This document shows, piece after piece, positions 11,051-26,429 of a stretch of 64,000 nt of DNA. The position numbers and the translations under genes were made by a program. The notes under the pieces were generated by a model. The model saw only the letters and a program-made list of their open reading frames with translations, did no database searches and was not told the origin of the DNA. The stretch comes from Apium graveolens (Eukaryota > Streptophyta > Magnoliopsida > Apiales > Apiaceae), in the NCBI RefSeq assembly GCF_009905375.1, contig NC_133656.1, positions 241,236,401 through 241,300,400 of the forward strand, in the 5' to 3' direction. Within the stretch, counting starts at the first letter, position 1. The number at the start of each line of letters is the position of its first letter.

Positions 11051-14000
11051 ATGTTGAATCTCCCTGACTCTCTTTATCCTGATCCGATACAAGGTGACAA
11101 CAGTGTTATGTCGAATGGTGGTGCACCTGCTAACAACAATGGTCCCTGTGATGGTGCTAGCAAAGCTATTGATTGGCCTTCTGCTAGTGTAGAGGACTTG
11201 GTTGTGTTGCTTCGAGAACCTGAGCATCGCGAAAAGGCCATTTCATCTCTTACTCAGATTAAGGTCCATCATTTTTCTTCATTTATGAAGATTTTTGTTT
11301 GTTTTATGTACATTTTTGTTTGTTTGTGTATGTTGTTAGGTGGAAATAAATTGATCTGTAATTGTAAATTCATAAATGATGTTTTTAATACATGATTGGA
11401 TGCATTTTTTGTGTTTAAGCTTGTTTAAGAAATGATTGATGATTAATTATGATTAGAGTTATCTTTTATATTTGTGTGTCTTGATTAGAAGTAATTGATA
11501 ATAGATCTGAGTTTTTAAAGAGTTTAAATTATGCATTCATATGTTGAAATACAAGTTAAATTGTGGCCTTGTCATGATTTTATGATGTCTATGCTGGTCA
11601 TTTCATTTTCATAAAGTCTGGTTTAATCGACCAGGGATTATGTAAACCAGATATACTCATTCGTTTGATTTCATTCTTTACGTGGTTCATACACAAACAT
11701 AGATCGATATTTATTTGTAATCAGTCTGATTTATGAAAGTATCTCTTCAATCGGAATGTGCAAATATATATCTTTGTATGCACGAAATGTCACTTTTACG
11801 TGGATTCTTTCGATATTTTGTAGTTTTACATTTTATTTAGAACAATAAGTCTGTGAAGAGAAATGATGATCTTGACTCGCCTAAATGACTGTATAGTATC
11901 ATTTAAGTTTGCTTGTTAGAAGTTTAAAGTGCAGAGTCAAATTACTTACACTCTATGTTCTAATGTCTATTGGGTGATATAGTATATTTCATTTCTCACA
12001 TGTGATTTATCAATACAGAAACAGGGAAGAATTCAAGATTTGGCCCTCCACATTTGGCGGTCAATCAGTACGGTTTTCTTACTCCTATCGGTATGCACAA
12101 TGACTTGGGTCTACTAAATGCTTTGCATTGATCAAACTAAATTTATTTGTTTTAATATTTGCTTAAGTTTATATCATGTCGTGAATTCTTTTTATTAACT
12201 TCTAATTTTGGTTAACATTAACAATAAAAGTTTAACAATAAAAGTTTAACAATAAAAGTTCCCTGTTTTGATTTGAGTTTCTTCCTCAGATCTTAATACT
12301 GAAGTGGACTACTAAACCAAAATGGCAGTATCTAGGTTACATTGTTATATTTGATCTTCTCAAGTCCGGAGTCCCCCAGTTATATAGTATTTAATCAATA
12401 TTTCATGATTAATGATCCTTATTCTTTCTTGTCTTTTGAAATGATTATACTTGTTTGTGAATCCCTTGATCCTTGTGTCCGATACTATGACATGCACATC
12501 CCCTCATCGGATAGGGGATTCTTCCTGAATCCTAATTTTGATTCTTTCACCACAATTTGTAATCAAAATTTCTGTTAACCTCCTACTTTCCTAAAATTAA
12601 GTATCAGTTTTTGTTAGTAAATACAAACGTATTATGCTGGTGTTCATTTTTGCATAAGTTAAAATATTTTACCTGTATTTTATGTTTTTAAATCAATAAA
12701 TTATGCATTTGATTAAATTTGCTTATAGTTTGTGGTTTTTTAACAAGATTGAATATCTGTAACATGAAATCTAGAGAAAATCTATATTTCTATATGTAGT
12801 GTCCCCCGCACCCGAATTCCCATGTTATTATATTTATTTATTAGATTTTTGTCCACGCACCCAGCACTTTTGCACCCGTATCCTTGCTTGTCAGTTGCCG
12901 AAGAAATCTTTCATTGAACTAATGAGAAGATTTGCGGAGATCTCAAATATTTTGGAAATTTGAAAATTTTGAAACCCAAAAATCTGGAAAATAGGCATTG
13001 TAAGGAAGTTCTGCAACTTTTATGTCACACGTCTTAGAGAAGTCCTACCCTTAAGATCAAGTTGCATCACATCTCAATCAGAACTTGATACAATTTATGA
13101 AATCCGCACATGATGGTCATTGGAATCATTTAAATGATTTACTACTTTGTTTGACAAGCTCAGCCTTGTGGTTTGTATATGCTATTCTATCTATTCAAAT
13201 GAGAATGTTGTGTTTTACAGTTGGTGATTAATGGAATTATCTTCTTTATTGCAGGAAGTATTATCTATATACAAGTCGTTAACACCTGAGAAACTTACTA
13301 TGAAAGATTCAAGTAAAGTTTGTGATGTACTTGTTTTGTTTGAGGTCATTTCCGCTCCTTGAATTTCCTTTTCTAGTGGTATTAACTTTGTAATGTATTT
13401 GCTTTATATGTTCGATTTCCTAATTTTCAAACTTTTTTCTTATCAAATTTATTTTTACTTATCAAATTTATTATCTATATACATCAAATTTATTTTTACT
13501 TATGCAGGAGCCATAGCTGGTACTCTATGAACTTAAAAATTATATATGCAACTCTAATATCAAAGTGTATTTTCTATTGAATGCAGTGTTTGGCCACTCA
13601 CCCTCAAACGAAGATGCAGTTCCTTAATGGTATTTTTCTAAACTTTCTGAAAGCTATGTGACTGGTTTCTGTTAATGTATTCAGTATTTACATGATTAGT
13701 CTTCTTCAACATAGTTGGAGACTATAAGCTATAACATAGTTATAGCTTTTTCTCACCAAATGATATAAGCTAATTTCATTCTATAACTTTTGCTGATTTC
13801 TTGCTGTCTGATATTGCTACTTAAAGACTACACATGATATTGTCGAACTTGACGTGTTTTGATATATAAATGCATTCACTTTATATTTCAAGCTGGTATA
13901 ATTTGTTTATGTGAACACCAAAGAAACAGGACACTGAGGTAAAATCAGGGATTCAGTTGAAGTTACAAGTTTGTTACATATATTCTGGGATGAGGATTTT

Positions 14001-16011
14001 GCAAACTTATTCAAATATTGTTATTAACTGATTTGAATAGGATAATTAAGGAGCTAGATAAGGTTAATCGTAGACAGACTTGTATTAACTTACTTTTGTC
14101 CTTGCAGTTCAGATACATTGTTACCTGTACCCTTTCTTGGAGACTGAAGAAACGAGCAAGCCATTCCAGTACCTAAGGCTAATGAGCTTGGGGGTCATTG
14201 GTGGTCTTCTGAAGGAGGCACAATTCCACTCTAAATCAATACATGATACCTTCAATTTTTTATACTTTAAGCCATTTGAATTATTAAAACAGCTAAGCAC
14301 CAGTAACCTTGCATGGAAGTATTTTCTCATTGCTAGTTGCTACCTGCCCTTTCAAGTTTCAGCTCTGAATTGAATGCAATCTTGAGATGAATTAGCTTAA
14401 TCAGAACCATAGTTCAAGAAAATGTCCATTATTTCTTACCAGATTGCATATCAATTTGCTTTAATATGATCTGATATGCCTATAAGGTTCTACTCCAAAT
14501 ATCATCTGAATCTTCTCTACTATGCAGGTTGGCGACCCTTCGACAAAGGTTGCTGTTCACTGTTTGCTTGAATCAGGACTCTTCCCTTTGTGTCTAAAAT
14601 CCATAGAATATGGAAACGAACTTTCACAATCAGTAAGTGTCCATTAAAATTTGAACTCAACATTCTTTTGCTTCTAAGCATTTTTTACTGCAATATATCA
14701 CCTTACATGTAAGACAGTACAGAGTATGTAATCTGGTTACTAAAAATTTCAAATTAATCTCCCTTTCTAGTGTTTCTGCTAGATGTTTATTGAAAAAGAG
14801 ATTTTTAGTTAATACTCCATGTTTCGTATTAATACATATCAAGTCGACTTGATGAACATCTAATATTTTGGTGTTGATGAACATTAGTACCCAGCCATAT
14901 ATAAATCATAAGGTTTATATTGCATGGCATAGACTTGATCGTCCTAGTAAGAACCTGAGCAAATAATTCTGAAACAATTCCGGTACACCATCAAAATATA
15001 AATAGATCGACACCCATAGTTAATTGGCTCTTTAAACTCACTCTGAACACTTGTATATGGCTATACAGACTGCATCTTGGATAATGTCAAGAATAATGAT
15101 GCAAGAGCAGGGACTACAGTATTGCTGTGAGCCTGCAAACCGGTTGTGTGCAATCATGAAGGTTTTTAATGACGTAATTGAAAAGATGCAGGATGAACCG
15201 TCTACTACAGTTTTGAAGAATATTATTCAATGTTATGTCATACTGTCCGATGATCCAAGGTTAGCCAGCAACCTTTGTAAGCATATCTTCCAAGCTGTTG
15301 TGTGTTTCTATTGTTATATCGTTCCTATACTTATTGTATTATTGATTTAGAACTTGTGTAAAAAATGTCTCTGACCAAGCACCGGATAGCTTGAGAGTGG
15401 TTTTATGTCCCTTGGGGCGGTCTGGTTGTTGTACTTAACAAACATAATTTGATGTGATTCGAATGCAGCAGGGGTTGTCTCCTCCTGAGAAGCTTCATTC
15501 CGCCAATACTGACGACTGCCCCATATATTGAAGCCCTTCGTGTAAGTCCATCCAGATGATCTCTTATATACATGTAAAAATGTGGACTCTATTCTGGCAC
15601 AAAACAGCATATTTCACTACCAAAATCCAAGTTTATAAAAAAAAGTATCTATATTACGCATAAATACTGGAGGCACACAGTATTTGCAATTGTGTATGCC
15701 TCAGCAACTTCTATGGGCATCTCTAGTTGCACAACAAAACCGACATCAATACTTCTAGATACACGACTCCTCGTTTTGAATATTACATAATTTTTTACAT
15801 GAGTTTTTGTCCCGAGGACAGAGTCACAAGTACACACACTGATATATCTTAAATGTTCTTATCTAATATCTAATTTTCTATACATATTATGCAGGCACGC
15901 CCTATAACCTTAAAAAATTTACAAGATTTGTTTCGAAAGCTATCGATGGGATGCGGGCCAAATGCAGAAGCGGTTGGTGATGTTGCAGGTTCCTCACATC
16001 TTGATCGCTAG
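11051..16011 (+). CDS. CNOT9-like: CNOT9/RCD1-like CCR4-NOT subunit, copy 1 (nine exons)
   Basis: Predicted exons: 11051-11263, 12019-12090, 13255-13344, 13587-13629, 14108-14217, 14528-14632, 15069-15259, 15472-15541 and 15895-16011 (stop TAG), joining in frame to 336 codons; the family is usually about 300-320. CNOT9 is an armadillo-repeat subunit of the CCR4-NOT deadenylase that docks RNA-binding and silencing proteins. Family motifs in order: SVEDLVVLLREPEHREKAIS, LHIWRSISTVFLLL, EVLSIYKSLTPEKLT, CLATHPQTKMQFLN, YLYPFLETEETSKPFQYLRL, MSLGVIGGLLK, LESGLFPLCLKSIE, IIQCYVILSDDPR. It is a divergent paralogue: the end (SFIPPILTTAPYIEALR and after) departs from the usual C-terminus. Intron 5 has a weak GC donor (14218-14219), where the other copies have GT; if unspliced, the frame runs to TGA at 14371-14373. 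Exon 8 has a CAGCAG (NAGNAG) acceptor. Exon borders are inferred by homology and phase. Confidence 0.8.
12220..12262. repeat. Short tandem repeat in intron 2 of copy 1
   Basis: AACAATAAAAGTTT is present three times in a row here and once in copies 2 and 3 (about 30860 and 56630). A simple slippage difference useful as a copy-specific marker. Confidence 0.7.
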
Positions 16012-19000
16012 CTGATATTTGCTAGCTCTTTCCTTCCCTTATACAAGGGAAATTAAGAATTCTCTCGTAGATCTCAGAAACCTTTTAATTTTAGCTATGA
16101 TGTTAACAATATTTTTTGTAGAACAATTATATCTCCAAGTTGCAAAATAATACTTGATAAACAATTAAAAATGCCCCTATCCAGCTGATTCATGTGGTTA
16201 GCTGATGATATTTTGGTGTTTAGTTTTCTCCTTTTACCCATTTCTTTTTATTTGCTACAGTCATCTTCTTGAATTACAGGCATGAACTCATCGAGTGTCA
16301 CTATTATCAACGCTCTCTCTGAAATCTGATGATTGAGATCATGAAAAAATATTGTTATGTTAGATAAAGTACATAAAATATTATTACCATTAATAAATTT
16401 CTTTATGATTTATAAACAATATGTTGAGATTTTCTAAACTAAAACCATCTATTGAGGACTTGAGATGTCAAGAAACAAAAATTCGTTTATTTGCATCAAA
16501 CTTTCGGTCTCAAGCATGTAAAATAGCAGTTACATTTGAGACATCAAGACCTGTGCATCTTTTTCTAGCTATCTCTGTCTTCTATTTTTCCAGTTTGCGC
16601 AAATACACTAGAATCTTCATTCACATATTGCTGTGTGCGCATCATCAACCTTATAAAAACAAAATTGGCGGCTAACGAGTAGATGGGAAGAAAAATCTCT
16701 AGTTTAAATTGTGCAATTTGTTGATATGAACTTCAAGTTTCTACAACTGGAAGCTAAAAAGAAAGACATTGAGCTGTTGATTGTTTATTATGCCTCTGCA
16801 TAAAATTTTAACACTGATCATACATACCGGTACAATTGTCTATATGCTCGAAGAAACTATCTGTGTGCTTGGTACTAGACTGAAAACATTGAAAATTGAA
16901 GTTAAAATGGCATATATAACAACCAAAAAAATTGCATATTAAACTGTTATAATGCTAAAAATTGCTGCATAAAGTTATTTAATGTATGACATATGTATAA
17001 TATATTTTACATTATGTTAACATAGGCAAGAAGTTTTTACAGAGCGGGTTTATCACTCTCTTTTGCACTCACACATACACAACCACCTTATATTTCTACC
17101 TTTATCATCCAAAAGCGAGTTATTACTCTCACACCAGAGGTGCCGCGGGGCTCAAACCCCCTCTGGTCCAGGCACGGCGTCGGAGTTATCACAAAGTACA
17201 AACTATTCTCCCTCCCTCCCTCTCCATGTCTGTGTGTGTCTGTGTGTTTAAATATATAACACTACATTTCGTTTATTTTGGCCGGGACAGGTTAAAGCTA
17301 TCTTCCCTTTGACATTGTAGGTAGAAGCAAAATGCCACTATTTCTGTCATGAATGAAAATGAGAAGCTCTCAACTGTCTTAGAATATAGCTTGCTTGTCT
17401 TATGAAATAAAGTCCTAAACGTGAATTCTCTTTGAAAAAAACTCAACATTCCCTGAACCGAAACGGCTATTGTATAACTGCTTGACACCACACAGTTCAT
17501 ACACTATTGTTCTATTTGGTTGAAGGGAATACAAACAATATATTTGTTAACAAACTTCAATACAAAAGAAAGGTTGTAACTTGTAATTGTAAGAGGGATG
17601 AATATTGAAAAAAGACGAGGATGTGCAAATTGTTCATAATGTAACTAGGTAAATATACCGGGCTTGGCGGCTGTTCAGAGAAACTATTTAAAAATAAAAA
17701 TAAAAAATATTATTTGCAGCAATTTTGTTGAAAATTAAGATTTCTAAAACTAAAAGAGTCGCTAAAAATAATGTTACAAAAATATAACATACAATTGAAG
17801 AGTTGATGAGTGTACCTGAAATTTTAAGGAGTTATACACATTAGAAGTGGTACAATGGTACTTTATATTTTAATTTTATACTTTTTTTTGTCAGATGTTC
17901 CAATATGATACTTGATAAATTCTTAAAACATGCCTTCTTTCAATTTAAATCATACATCTTTTTTCCAACTAACATTTCTTTATCCTTTCAAAAAAAATAC
18001 TACTTATAATAAGATTATGCATACATCATTTTTATATATGTTTACTCTTTCATTGCTCTAAATATAATTTATCAAGCACATATAATTTAACCTATCTAAA
18101 TAAATGTTGAATAAATTTAGTACTTAAATTACAATAGACATTTTGCATCATCCAAGTGTAATAAGAGAAGTTAGAACTCCATATATAATCCATATGTGCA
18201 CATTTTTAGAATTAATTTTGTTTTGTAAATAGCAGATATCAACATGATTTTAGACAAAGAAAAAATTGATCATACTTTAATATTAAAATAATAAAATATG
18301 ACTGGATCTGAGCATGTGTTTTGCTAAAAAAAATTATTTAATATATAAAAATCTTATATTGAAATTGAGATGACTAATATTACTTCCCAGTTTTTTTTAG
18401 CATAAAACAATTAATTTGAAAATTAGTCAGTCATCCATGTAATTCAATTATCTAGAATATATTGGAACAACCATGTACGTCAATAACGTGAAATTAAAAT
18501 GTAGTTATAGATGGGGACTTACATCTCCTCTTTAATGCCCAGGCTACAATTTTATATATACTATCACATTAAATCTTGAAAGAAACTCATAAACATCATA
18601 AAAATATAGGCTGCATTTCTTTGTCAAAATTACCATCGTCAATGTACACAACCATATCAATAAGCAACTCAAAAACCAATGCACTTAAGGGCTAGATGGA
18701 TTATTATGAGTATCTACCTGAAAGTAGCATTTCAGACCTAAAAGCTCATACTTTCTGACTTCATCATTTTTTTGAGAAAAGAACTCTACCAACTTGCGAT
18801 CTCGTTATTTTCCAAAATTCCGGTATCTCATTATCCTTGAGATGCTCAAATGGATAGCAAACATGTTTAAATTTCTCGAACCCAAAATGAAAGTCCTGCA
18901 ATAAACCATAAACAATTATAATATAGGCGTATTTGTAAGGGGTTAGGGAACGTAAGACATTGCCTTCTTTGTTGCAACATGTACATAATTTGGGATGTTA

Positions 19001-19228
19001 TGCAGATCCGCTAGAAGAGAAGTGGGTAACACAACTCATTTGTTCTCACTGTTATCCAAATTGAAAATCGAACCTTGTTTCATAGTGGGAGCGTTTGCAA
19101 AGCAACAAATTAATATCAAAGTAAAAGATAATTAATTATGTAAATTCTTGATTTTTTAAAGATTTGGTCGTAGGGAAATGGTTGCTAACTTGTAAACACC
19201 TATGTACCTAAATTTTAGTCATTAGAGT
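16012..19228. other. 3' flank of CNOT9-like copy 1
   Basis: No further gene recognised. The stretch matches 45079-47467 after copy 2. Positions 16568-17562 (995 bp) have no counterpart there; the join at 45647 shows only a 2-base overlap (TA). That segment contains a GC-rich inverted repeat near 17135-17170. A block near 18990-19080 ('gggatgttatgcagatccgc') recurs at about 46937 and 48484. Confidence 0.6.
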
Positions 19229-19486
19229 AATCACTACGTCATAAGTGCACATAGGCAACCCCTACTATACAGTTGCATAAGGCCCAAATGGTGTTGCATA
19301 AGGTAATATGCAACACCAAGGAGGGGTTGCCAATGTGGAAGTGGTCGTAGACACCTAATGCAACATTTTGTGCAACACTTGAAAGTATTGCATCAGGTGG
19401 ATTTTGCAACAGTAAATCACCTATTGGCAACAACAGAAAGTGTTGCATTAGACCTGACAGGATAGTACACTTGTTCCTACGTGGAA

Positions 19487-19650
19487 ACTGACACATCAGA
19501 TGCCATGTCAGCAACAGGGGGTCCCTTGAGCCACATCAGCATGCCACGTCAGCACGCCACGTCAGCTGGGTCTCATCCTGCCACATCAGCATGTGGGGGC
19601 CCACAATGTCACGTCAGCAGTGGGGCCCTTATTCCACGTCATATGTGGGG
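19487..19650. repeat. CACTA left subterminal repeats
   Basis: GC-rich cluster of (T/C)GCCACGTCAGCA, CCACATCAGCATG and GTGGGGCCC motifs, preceded and followed by TGCAACAC-type repeats (19257-19810). It mirrors the right subterminal cluster at 27460-27710. Confidence 0.8.
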
Positions 19651-19810
19651 CCCATATTGTTTATGCAACACCATTTTGATGCATATGTAACACTATTTTC
19701 ATTCAATTGCGTCAGTATATACCACATTATGCAACACCATTTTTTAAATTGCAACAGTATTATAATCAAATGTAACACAGTGAAAAGCAATATGCAACAT
19801 AGAATATGCA

Positions 19811-20782
19811 ACACTAGAAAACATAAAAATTTGGCCATAATTTGTCTATTTTTACATGATACCTGCCATAAGTGGCATCCAACAAAAACAACCATATCAG
19901 GAATCCAACAAGTTTTAAACATACAAAAAATACTAAAATACATACGCCCAATTCTAAATTTAAAATACCAAAAGTACATCAAATCTTTCTTCAAATGAAC
20001 AAAGATACCAAAGAACTAAGTCACTAAGAAGTTGCGCCTTGAGTGCCTTGAATAACTATAGTACCGTTTTCCTCTTGATCACTGAAACCGTGGTACATCT
20101 TCGAATAAAAACCTTTTAAAAATAGACCCTAAGGCGATGTTGATGCAAGGAAGCTAAATGGAGCTTTAGCCTAGAAAATAAAAATGAATAGAATAACAAT
20201 AACAAGATTTGGGCCTTAAACTTAATTAATGAAAGCAGTTTGACTTAACAGGTCAATCACTCAATATTATGGTATTAATTGGGGCCTTAAACTTCCCATT
20301 ATTAATTTACTACTTATTTAACACAACGCAATTAAACCCAACCAATAAAGTCAATAATTTCATTTTTAGAATTTATTACGAGCTATGGGCTATAAAAACA
20401 TGCATCAAAAAATGTACTTCTACCTAGGAACAGATTGAGCATTTGCCCCAAAAAGACGCAAAACAGATAGTGTACAAAGCGTAAAAGATTTATGATTTAT
20501 CTGCCAAGAGAGACTAAAACAAAGAGCTAAATACAACCATAAAAGCAACTGGACTCAAAAGGTAAATTTTTTTGGAGTCAATATAGGCCCCGACATTTCC
20601 TTTAATCAAATTACTTGAAACAACTTGCAACTAGACCAAACAAAATTCATTCTAAATTTATATTTAACAAATTGATAATGTGCTATATAGTCTACATAGA
20701 CATGCATAAAAAATTTACTTCCAGCCAAGGTTACAGAGGAGCATGTCCCCAAAAAGACGAGAAGCAGATGAAGTAAACTTAC
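19811..20782. other. CACTA interior without recognisable gene
   Basis: AT-rich. Two stretches, about 20385-20480 and 20680-20770, look like diverged copies of each other, sharing 'acatgcat(c)aaaaaa', a 'acttc(t/c)a' block and CCCCAAAAAGACG. No transposase motif or other coding sequence was seen. Confidence 0.5.
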
Positions 20783-22762
<1,980 letters not shown>

Positions 22763-25700
22763 ATGTTACCTTGATCCGTTCATATTCTTTGACTGCACAG
22801 GTTTTAGCTTCCTCTGTTACTCTTACATTTTCTTTCAACTCATCTATTTTCCGAATTCACCACAAAAAATCTTTGATGAAGCAGCTTCAAGTTTTTCAAT
22901 CCTTACATTCAAGGAGGCCAGTTCGGATAAAAGAGTTTGCACCGTCAACAAAGCATTCGCGCGGTCAGAAAATGCATTGTTAATTGCCAACATCACCCCA
23001 ATATAGTCATGAAGCTTATCCTGCAGTATAAGAATAGAGCATCTGTAAATATCTAGCACTTCGAGTGGAACAAGATGCTTGAAAAGATAAAGGATCATGA
23101 TTAAAGTTAGCAATTCAAGTCTAGGAAAGTACAACAATCCAGTAACTTACCAGATGCTTGACAGTTTGTGCATTCAACTCCCGATAGAGTCTGCTAGCTT
23201 TGACAGCAGCAGTAGCTGAAAGAGATATGTCCTAAGTCCAATTATGTATGAGGATTTAGGAATAACTTTTATGTAATATGTTTTGATTTCATTGATATTA
23301 ATAAAAGGCTTGTTTTATTTTTATTGCGGGCTCTATCTATTTAAATGTTTAAATAAGATATACCACAGTTTAGAGTAAAGCTTTTTATGGATTGTGTTGA
23401 GATCATAATAATGAGACCTAAAAGATGATAACTCTAAACTTAAATAGTTCCTGGTCGTAGGATTACCAACTGGTAATTAATAATCCGCAAAGATCGGTAC
23501 ATACTATGCTTGCTTTATTATGAAGGATGTATGTTCTCATAGACATTTGTGTGGTGACACTATAGCTAGTATGTAGGTGCTTATTATAGAATAAGTTCAC
23601 TGAACATGACTCACACAGCTGAACAACTGATGGAGTTCACTCACGTGTCAGCAGTTGTTCACATAGTGATAGTTGTACAAGTATCCTTAGACTTGAGGTC
23701 ATCATAGTCATCTTGTGTACACTGAACTATGCTTTGGTTTAGTTCTTAGTCTCAAGGGACAATTATAAGGGCTCTACTGGGTATAGAAATTTGTACACGA
23801 AGATAGTGTATGATCAATAAAGGATCTACCCCTTCCAGTATAGGAAGAGAATGTTCAATGTTGATCCACTTATGTTAGTTCAGGAATCTCTGGCCAGAGT
23901 GAATGAAATTAGAAAAGAGTTTCTAATTTACATTAAATAGAACTAAGCATAGTGAATGGGAAAGCAAGTGATTAAATAAGATAGGCTTGACACAAGTTCC
24001 ATGCCTTGTATTTAATCGTGATATTGCAGGGTAGAAGGAATTAATTGTACGGTTTCTACTCACTGAATAGGTTCTTGGTATTCTAAGTAGTGAATTCGTA
24101 TTATCCGGATAGTCGCGATATGCTGAGAAGTATCACTCACGATGTAAAATAAATATGATTAATTAATTAATCATATTTAATGAATTAGAGAATTTATATA
24201 AATAATGATAAAATAGTTTTATTATTATTTATTTCTACTACCGGCTTAATATTGAACCTACAGGGTCACACCATAAAAGAGAATGATTTAATGGTGGAGG
24301 AATTAATTAATAATGGCTGATAATTATTTATTTATGAAATAAATAAATAATTGGCAAATTTAATAATTGATTAAATGAGATTTAATTGATTATAAATTAA
24401 TTAAGAAAAGGTTCTTAATATTATTAATTAAGAATTTAATTTTTGGAAATTAAATCAAGTGAGAGAATTATTTCTAAAGAATTTAAAAAAAGGATTAATA
24501 ATTAAAAGGTGTTTTAATTATTAGTGAGAATAATAAAGGGTTAATAATAATAATAATATTTTATGGGAAAATTTTCAGCTGAAAATTTTGCCTATAAATA
24601 TACTATTATAAACCCTATTTTTGCCTTAACCAAACAGATTGACAAAACCCTAATTCTCTCCATCTCCTCCTCCTTCATTACATCGTTTTCTTGGTGGATA
24701 CCGGTGGAGTGTTTCACACTTGAGGAGCAGCTGCTAAGGATCTCCGTTCATCGTTCTTGGATCGCTATTAAAGACCTCCATCTTTCCATTAACGTAAAGC
24801 TTCTTAAGGTAAACATATTGAACTACGAATTAAATATTATATTTTCGCATGGATCCTGTGGATGGTTTCGGTTCTTTTTAAGATTAAATTTATGTTTTCG
24901 CTGCGTTTATGTGCTAAAAACCCTTCAGTAGCCACATTTTTCATGTCTACAGATCTCACCCTTTGAGAGTTAAACATTGCCTCATCCGCCTCAAACTTCG
25001 TTAGCTTGACAAAAGCCAACCCCAGTTGCCCCATCGTCTCCCCAATTTCTTGCTGAGCTTTAATTTCATGTCAATAGCATACTTCCCATTTCATTATACA
25101 TATTATTAGTACCTAAATCAACTACATGACAGTAATAAATATTACAAATTTACATATAACACCGAGGCAAATATCGATATTTCCTTTATTGTATGGAGCT
25201 AGGAAATTGATTAACATACATTTAAGCTCAATCAAGTCTGAGATGTCGCAACTCAAAATGGTCTCGCTAGATCAGCATTATCAGACAAATATCAATACAT
25301 ATTTGAATCGAGAAACATTACTAATTATATAAACCGACAAACATAGCACTCAAAATTTATAATTTACATCAAAAGAGTTCAATAGACCTGCTGAGAAGCA
25401 TTACCAATCTGATTCTCGAAATCCTACAACTTACCCTTCCTCTCCAAAAATTCCTTATCTTCCTCCACAACCGGTGGCTTAACCGCACCCCAATCATTCG
25501 TAACCGACTGCTTCAACTCCTTAAAAATCCTCAACAAATCCCTCCCTCCTTTCGCAGGCAACGCAACCTCATTCACATCCAATGCACTCCCTTGCAAACT
25601 TTCCCTCCCAAACAACTGCCAAGGCAACTTCACCGCCCCATCCAACATTCTCGACACCACATCGCCACATCCGTGGTCCTCACCAACGGCAACTTCCCTT

Positions 25701-25922
25701 TCGACACGTCTTGCTCCTTCTGAGGATCCGAAACCGTGATTCGCACACACTTCGCTCCGGAATGTGAAGTCGAAGTTGCGAACAAATCATGACCGTTGAC
25801 TCCACTTCCTCCGTTGCTATCTTCTCCATCGAACGATCGAAATATTGCTTCAGCATACGAAGGCGGTTCAAGAAACGTGTTGTACGGATTAGGTTGTTGA
25901 TTTCTCGATTATTTCTACACAT
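22763..25922 (-). pseudogene. SNX2: Captured SNX2 gene fragment, split by a solo LTR
   Basis: Read on the minus strand. Exon 25922-25388 carries EPPSYAEAIF, RITVSDPQKEQ and the linker (DGAVKLPWQLFG, LLRIFKELKQSVTNDWG), with the PX domain missing and the same 8-bp frameshift duplication as copy A1. Exon 25057-24928 carries GQLGLAFVKLTKFEADEA and SVDMKNVA. It continues without a break of frame in 23211-23150 (TAAVKASRLYRELNAQTVKHL) once the LTR at 23217-24927 and one target duplication are set aside. Exon 23022-22763 carries LHDYIGVMLAINNAFSDRAN, LLTVQTLLSELASLNVRIEK, KIDELKENVRVTEEAKTCAV and KEYERIK, with a frameshift near 22862. The last BAR exon is absent. SNX2 is a BAR-domain partner of retromer; this copy cannot encode it. 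Confidence 0.85.
23217..24927. mobile_element. Solo LTR inside an SNX2 exon
   Basis: 1711 bp, begins TGAAAGAGATATG and ends AAAACCCTTCA (TG...CA ends), with a 5-bp target duplication GTAGC at 23212-23216 and 24928-24932. No internal retrotransposon sequence is present, so it is a solo LTR left by recombination between two LTRs. The coding sequence on either side rejoins perfectly when it is removed. Style and long poly-purine-poor AT-rich body suggest a Copia or Gypsy LTR; lineage not assigned. The insertion is shared by copies A1 and C, so it predates those duplications. Confidence 0.85.
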
Positions 25923-26429
25923 CTCGGATCGAGATGTGTAGGAGAATATAATAGGAAGGTGAGCGGAGGAGAGGATGGTGGAGGTGAGAAGGGGTGTGAA
26001 GATCTGAGTGAAGAGAGGGGTTGAAAGACGAGGCGGCCACTGCTAATGATTTATGTTTGTTAGGGTTTTATATAAAAATGATAAATTTTTAGGGCTTGTC
26101 TGTTAACGGGCTGGGCCTTGACTTAATTAAGTCTTTACAATCATAATTTCTTAATTATTTTGATAAATATCTTGTTGCTTTTCTGTAAATTATTTAAATA
26201 TTATTTTAATTTTTGAGTATCAGCTCAGATTTAGAGAGAAAGAGTGAATTTTTGTTAAGGGGGGAAATAGCCGCCCAAATTTTTGGCCTGGGAAAGTGTG
26301 CAGATTTGTGTCTCAACATCATTTAATTATTTTTTTAGTTTTTTATTAAATATTTACAATTTTAAATATTATAAGAAAATTGTATTACTAATGTAAAATA
26401 TATGTCAAAATAACACGACAATGATAAAA

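Noticed and set aside
12342..12578. 78-codon open frame in CNOT9-like intron 2 (also 30955 and 56726)
   Set aside because: It lies in an intron, has no recognisable motif, and appears in all copies only because the copies are near-identical.
19629..19998. Open frames on both strands in the CACTA left end
   Set aside because: Low-complexity TGCAACAC-type repeats keep frames open by chance; no transposase motif.
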